Shown in pieces: positions 4,239-5,213 of a DNA stretch of 5,213 nucleotides (position 1 is the stretch's first letter; each line of letters starts with the position of its first letter). A program made the translations under genes and the position numbers. The notes under the pieces were generated by a model that ran no database searches, had not been told where the DNA came from, and saw only the letters and a list, made by a program, of their open reading frames with translations. Origin of the DNA: an uncultured Oscillospiraceae bacterium (GTDB taxonomy: Bacteria > Bacillota > Clostridia > Oscillospirales > Acutalibacteraceae); NCBI GenBank assembly GCA_900546735.1, contig URDW01000143.1, positions 1 to 5,213 on the forward strand. Reading direction: 5' to 3'.

Positions 4239-5168
4239 TTACTTTGAAAAACTGGAACGGATGCTCTGCACGGAATCGTCGGTAAACGAACCGTTTTGCG
4301 CCTGAGCCTCCGGGTAATAAACGTTCATGCCGGCGAACTCGCTGCAGGCGACCTGCAGCACATCTTCCAGCTCGGTGTAGTCGTTGACCGTCATGTCCGT
4401 GTCGGTGACCAGGTTGATGACGGAGGAAAACTTGTTCAGCCGGTCTGTGTACAGCTCGTCGTTAAACAGCTCGGTGAGCATGGAAACAAGGAAGTTGTTG
4501 CAGGCCGTGTAGTCGTTTTGAATCTGGCACCAGTAGCGGATCAGCCGCAGGCAAAGGTCGCCGTCGACCTTCTGCTCGCCGGCAGAGACGCGCACATAAA
4601 AACCGTCGTCGCCGTCCAGATCGTCGCGGATGCTGTCGGTAAACGCGTAAGTGGCCGAACCGAGTTCGTCAAACATCGACGTAAAATTCTTGTCGGTAAA
4701 TGTAAAATAGTTATCTACGGAAAGGCTGAACTCTTCGTTCAGCGCGCGCAGCACCGCCGCGGCGCCGCCCTGTTCATACGTTTGATTTAAAGGCACGTTG
4801 TCGGCGCGGATGTCCGGCCCGACGGCCGCCGCCTTGTAAGTGTTGGAATCCATGTCAAACTGCACGAGCAGGGCAAAGTGGAGCGACTCGGCGTCATTGT
4901 CTGTTTCCAGAATGACAAAGTTCGTTTTGCCCGACACATCCGGCAGATTGACGGCCGCCGTGTCGCCGGTCTCGGCCGCCGTCTGCAGGTCGGCAGGGCG
5001 GAAAAATTCCTTCAGGCTGAAGTGGTAGCGCACGCCGAAAATGATCAGCACGACCAGGGCGCCGGTGATGAGCACGCCGAGACAGGCGAACAGAAACTTC
5101 TGCTCACGGTCGCTTTTCATGTTGCTTTTCGGAATGTAGATGCTGCCGCGGTTTTTAAAGATTTTCAT
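4239..5168 (-). CDS. LytR-CpsA-Psr (LCP)-like membrane-anchored protein with degenerate active site
   Basis: From ATG 5168 this is 309 residues; in-frame GTG (5177) and TTG (5180) give up to 313. Numbers here count from the TTG. A short basic cytoplasmic tail (KKMKIFKNR) is followed by one membrane helix at about 29-51; the rest should be extracellular. The outer part follows the LCP pattern: NFVILETD (87-94, like NILLLGxD), LNQTYEQGG (131-139, like INAAYxxGG), [20 protein letters not shown] (155-174) and [19 protein letters not shown] (199-217). LCP enzymes move polymers from undecaprenyl pyrophosphate to the wall using conserved arginines. Here the SIPRD motif reads VGPDI (Arg replaced), RxR reads RYW, and the later GDxxR reads NDYTA. 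Normal LCP transferase activity is therefore unlikely. ATG is preferred because GGTGA lies 6 bases upstream, but this is not decisive. folE starts 10 bases downstream. Confidence 0.75.
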   Translation of the reverse strand: MKIFKNRGSIYIPKSNMKSDREQKFLFACLGVLITGALVVLIIFGVRYHFSLKEFFRPADLQTAAETGDTAAVNLPDVSGKTNFVILETDNDAESLHFALLVQFDMDSNTYKAAAVGPDIRADNVPLNQTYEQGGAAAVLRALNEEFSLSVDNYFTFTDKNFTSMFDELGSATYAFTDSIRDDLDGDDGFYVRVSAGEQKVDGDLCLRLIRYWCQIQNDYTACNNFLVSMLTELFNDELYTDRLNKFSSVINLVTDTDMTVNDYTELEDVLQVACSEFAGMNVYYPEAQAQNGSFTDDSVQSIRSSFSK

Positions 5169-5196
5169 TTTTTTCACCAATTCTTATTGTAAATTA

Positions 5197-5202
5197 AGTA
5201 TA
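5197..5202 (-). promoter_or_regulatory. Possible -10 element for the LCP-fol operon
   Basis: On the minus strand TATACT lies about 28 bases before the ATG at 5168, within an AT-rich leader, at a plausible distance for a -10 box. The matching -35 would fall past 5219, outside the window, so the promoter cannot be confirmed. If real, it would drive the LCP-like gene and the four fol genes. Confidence 0.3.
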
Positions 5203-5206
5203 TAAT

Positions 5207-5213
5207 CTGTCTC
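5207..5213 (-). other. Likely 7-base remnant of Nextera mosaic end
   Basis: The contig ends in CTGTCTC, exactly the first seven bases of the reverse complement of the Tn5 mosaic end, in the orientation expected when a read runs off the insert into the adapter. Seven bases alone could be chance, but the full adapter at the other end makes the artefact reading the better one. Native sequence probably ends at 5206. Confidence 0.7.

Noticed and set aside
5169..5206. THF or other riboswitch in the leader of the LCP-fol operon
   Set aside because: Fewer than 40 native bases remain upstream of the first gene and they show no riboswitch-like stems; an upstream element cannot be judged because the contig ends.

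Overview
The window reads as one complete assembled contig from a moderately GC-rich member of the Bacillota, most likely class Clostridia (an Oscillospirales or Ruminococcaceae-like gut bacterium). That placement is an inference. It rests on AGGAGG-type ribosome binding sites, the family content (VanZ-like, XRE, an LCP relative, a compact folate operon), GC-rich coding DNA with AT-rich spacers, and U-tract hairpin terminators. No marker gene is present, so the genus cannot be named. Both ends carry library adapter: bases 1-47 are Illumina Nextera i7 adapter, and the last seven bases (5207-5213) match the start of the reverse-complement mosaic end. Native DNA is therefore about 48-5206.

Layout, left to right. 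A small XRE-type DNA-binding regulator (123-434, + strand) sits behind an AT-rich leader with a 15-base palindrome. A spacer of about 350 bases (435-786) follows. It holds an unexplained GC-rich stretch, a perfectly palindromic bidirectional terminator (607-632) and two further hairpins. Everything to the right is on the minus strand and is transcribed right to left. In that order it is: an LCP-like membrane-anchored protein (4239-5168), folE (3671-4228), folP (2841-3659), folB (2482-2844), folK (1965-2480), a terminator (1923-1950), a decayed GNAT acetyltransferase (1676-1907), another strong terminator (1619-1660), a sigma-70-like promoter (1458-1485) and a VanZ-family membrane protein (787-1419).

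The four fol genes form a tight operon with gaps of 11 and 1 nt and one 4-nt ATGA overlap. They encode the pterin branch of folate synthesis. GTP cyclohydrolase I makes dihydroneopterin triphosphate, dihydroneopterin aldolase (FolB) and HPPK (FolK) make the activated pterin, and dihydropteroate synthase (FolP) joins it to p-aminobenzoate. The dephosphorylation step, folC, folA and the pab genes are not here. The LCP-like gene lies only 10 nt upstream of folE and is probably co-transcribed. It keeps the LCP fold signatures but has lost the arginines that normally bind the lipid pyrophosphate.

I see no convincing new multi-gene system. The points most worth a second look are the active-site-degenerate LCP homologue heading the folate operon, the internally deleted GNAT gene framed by intact expression signals, the unexplained 435-606 stretch, and the adapter sequence left on the contig ends.
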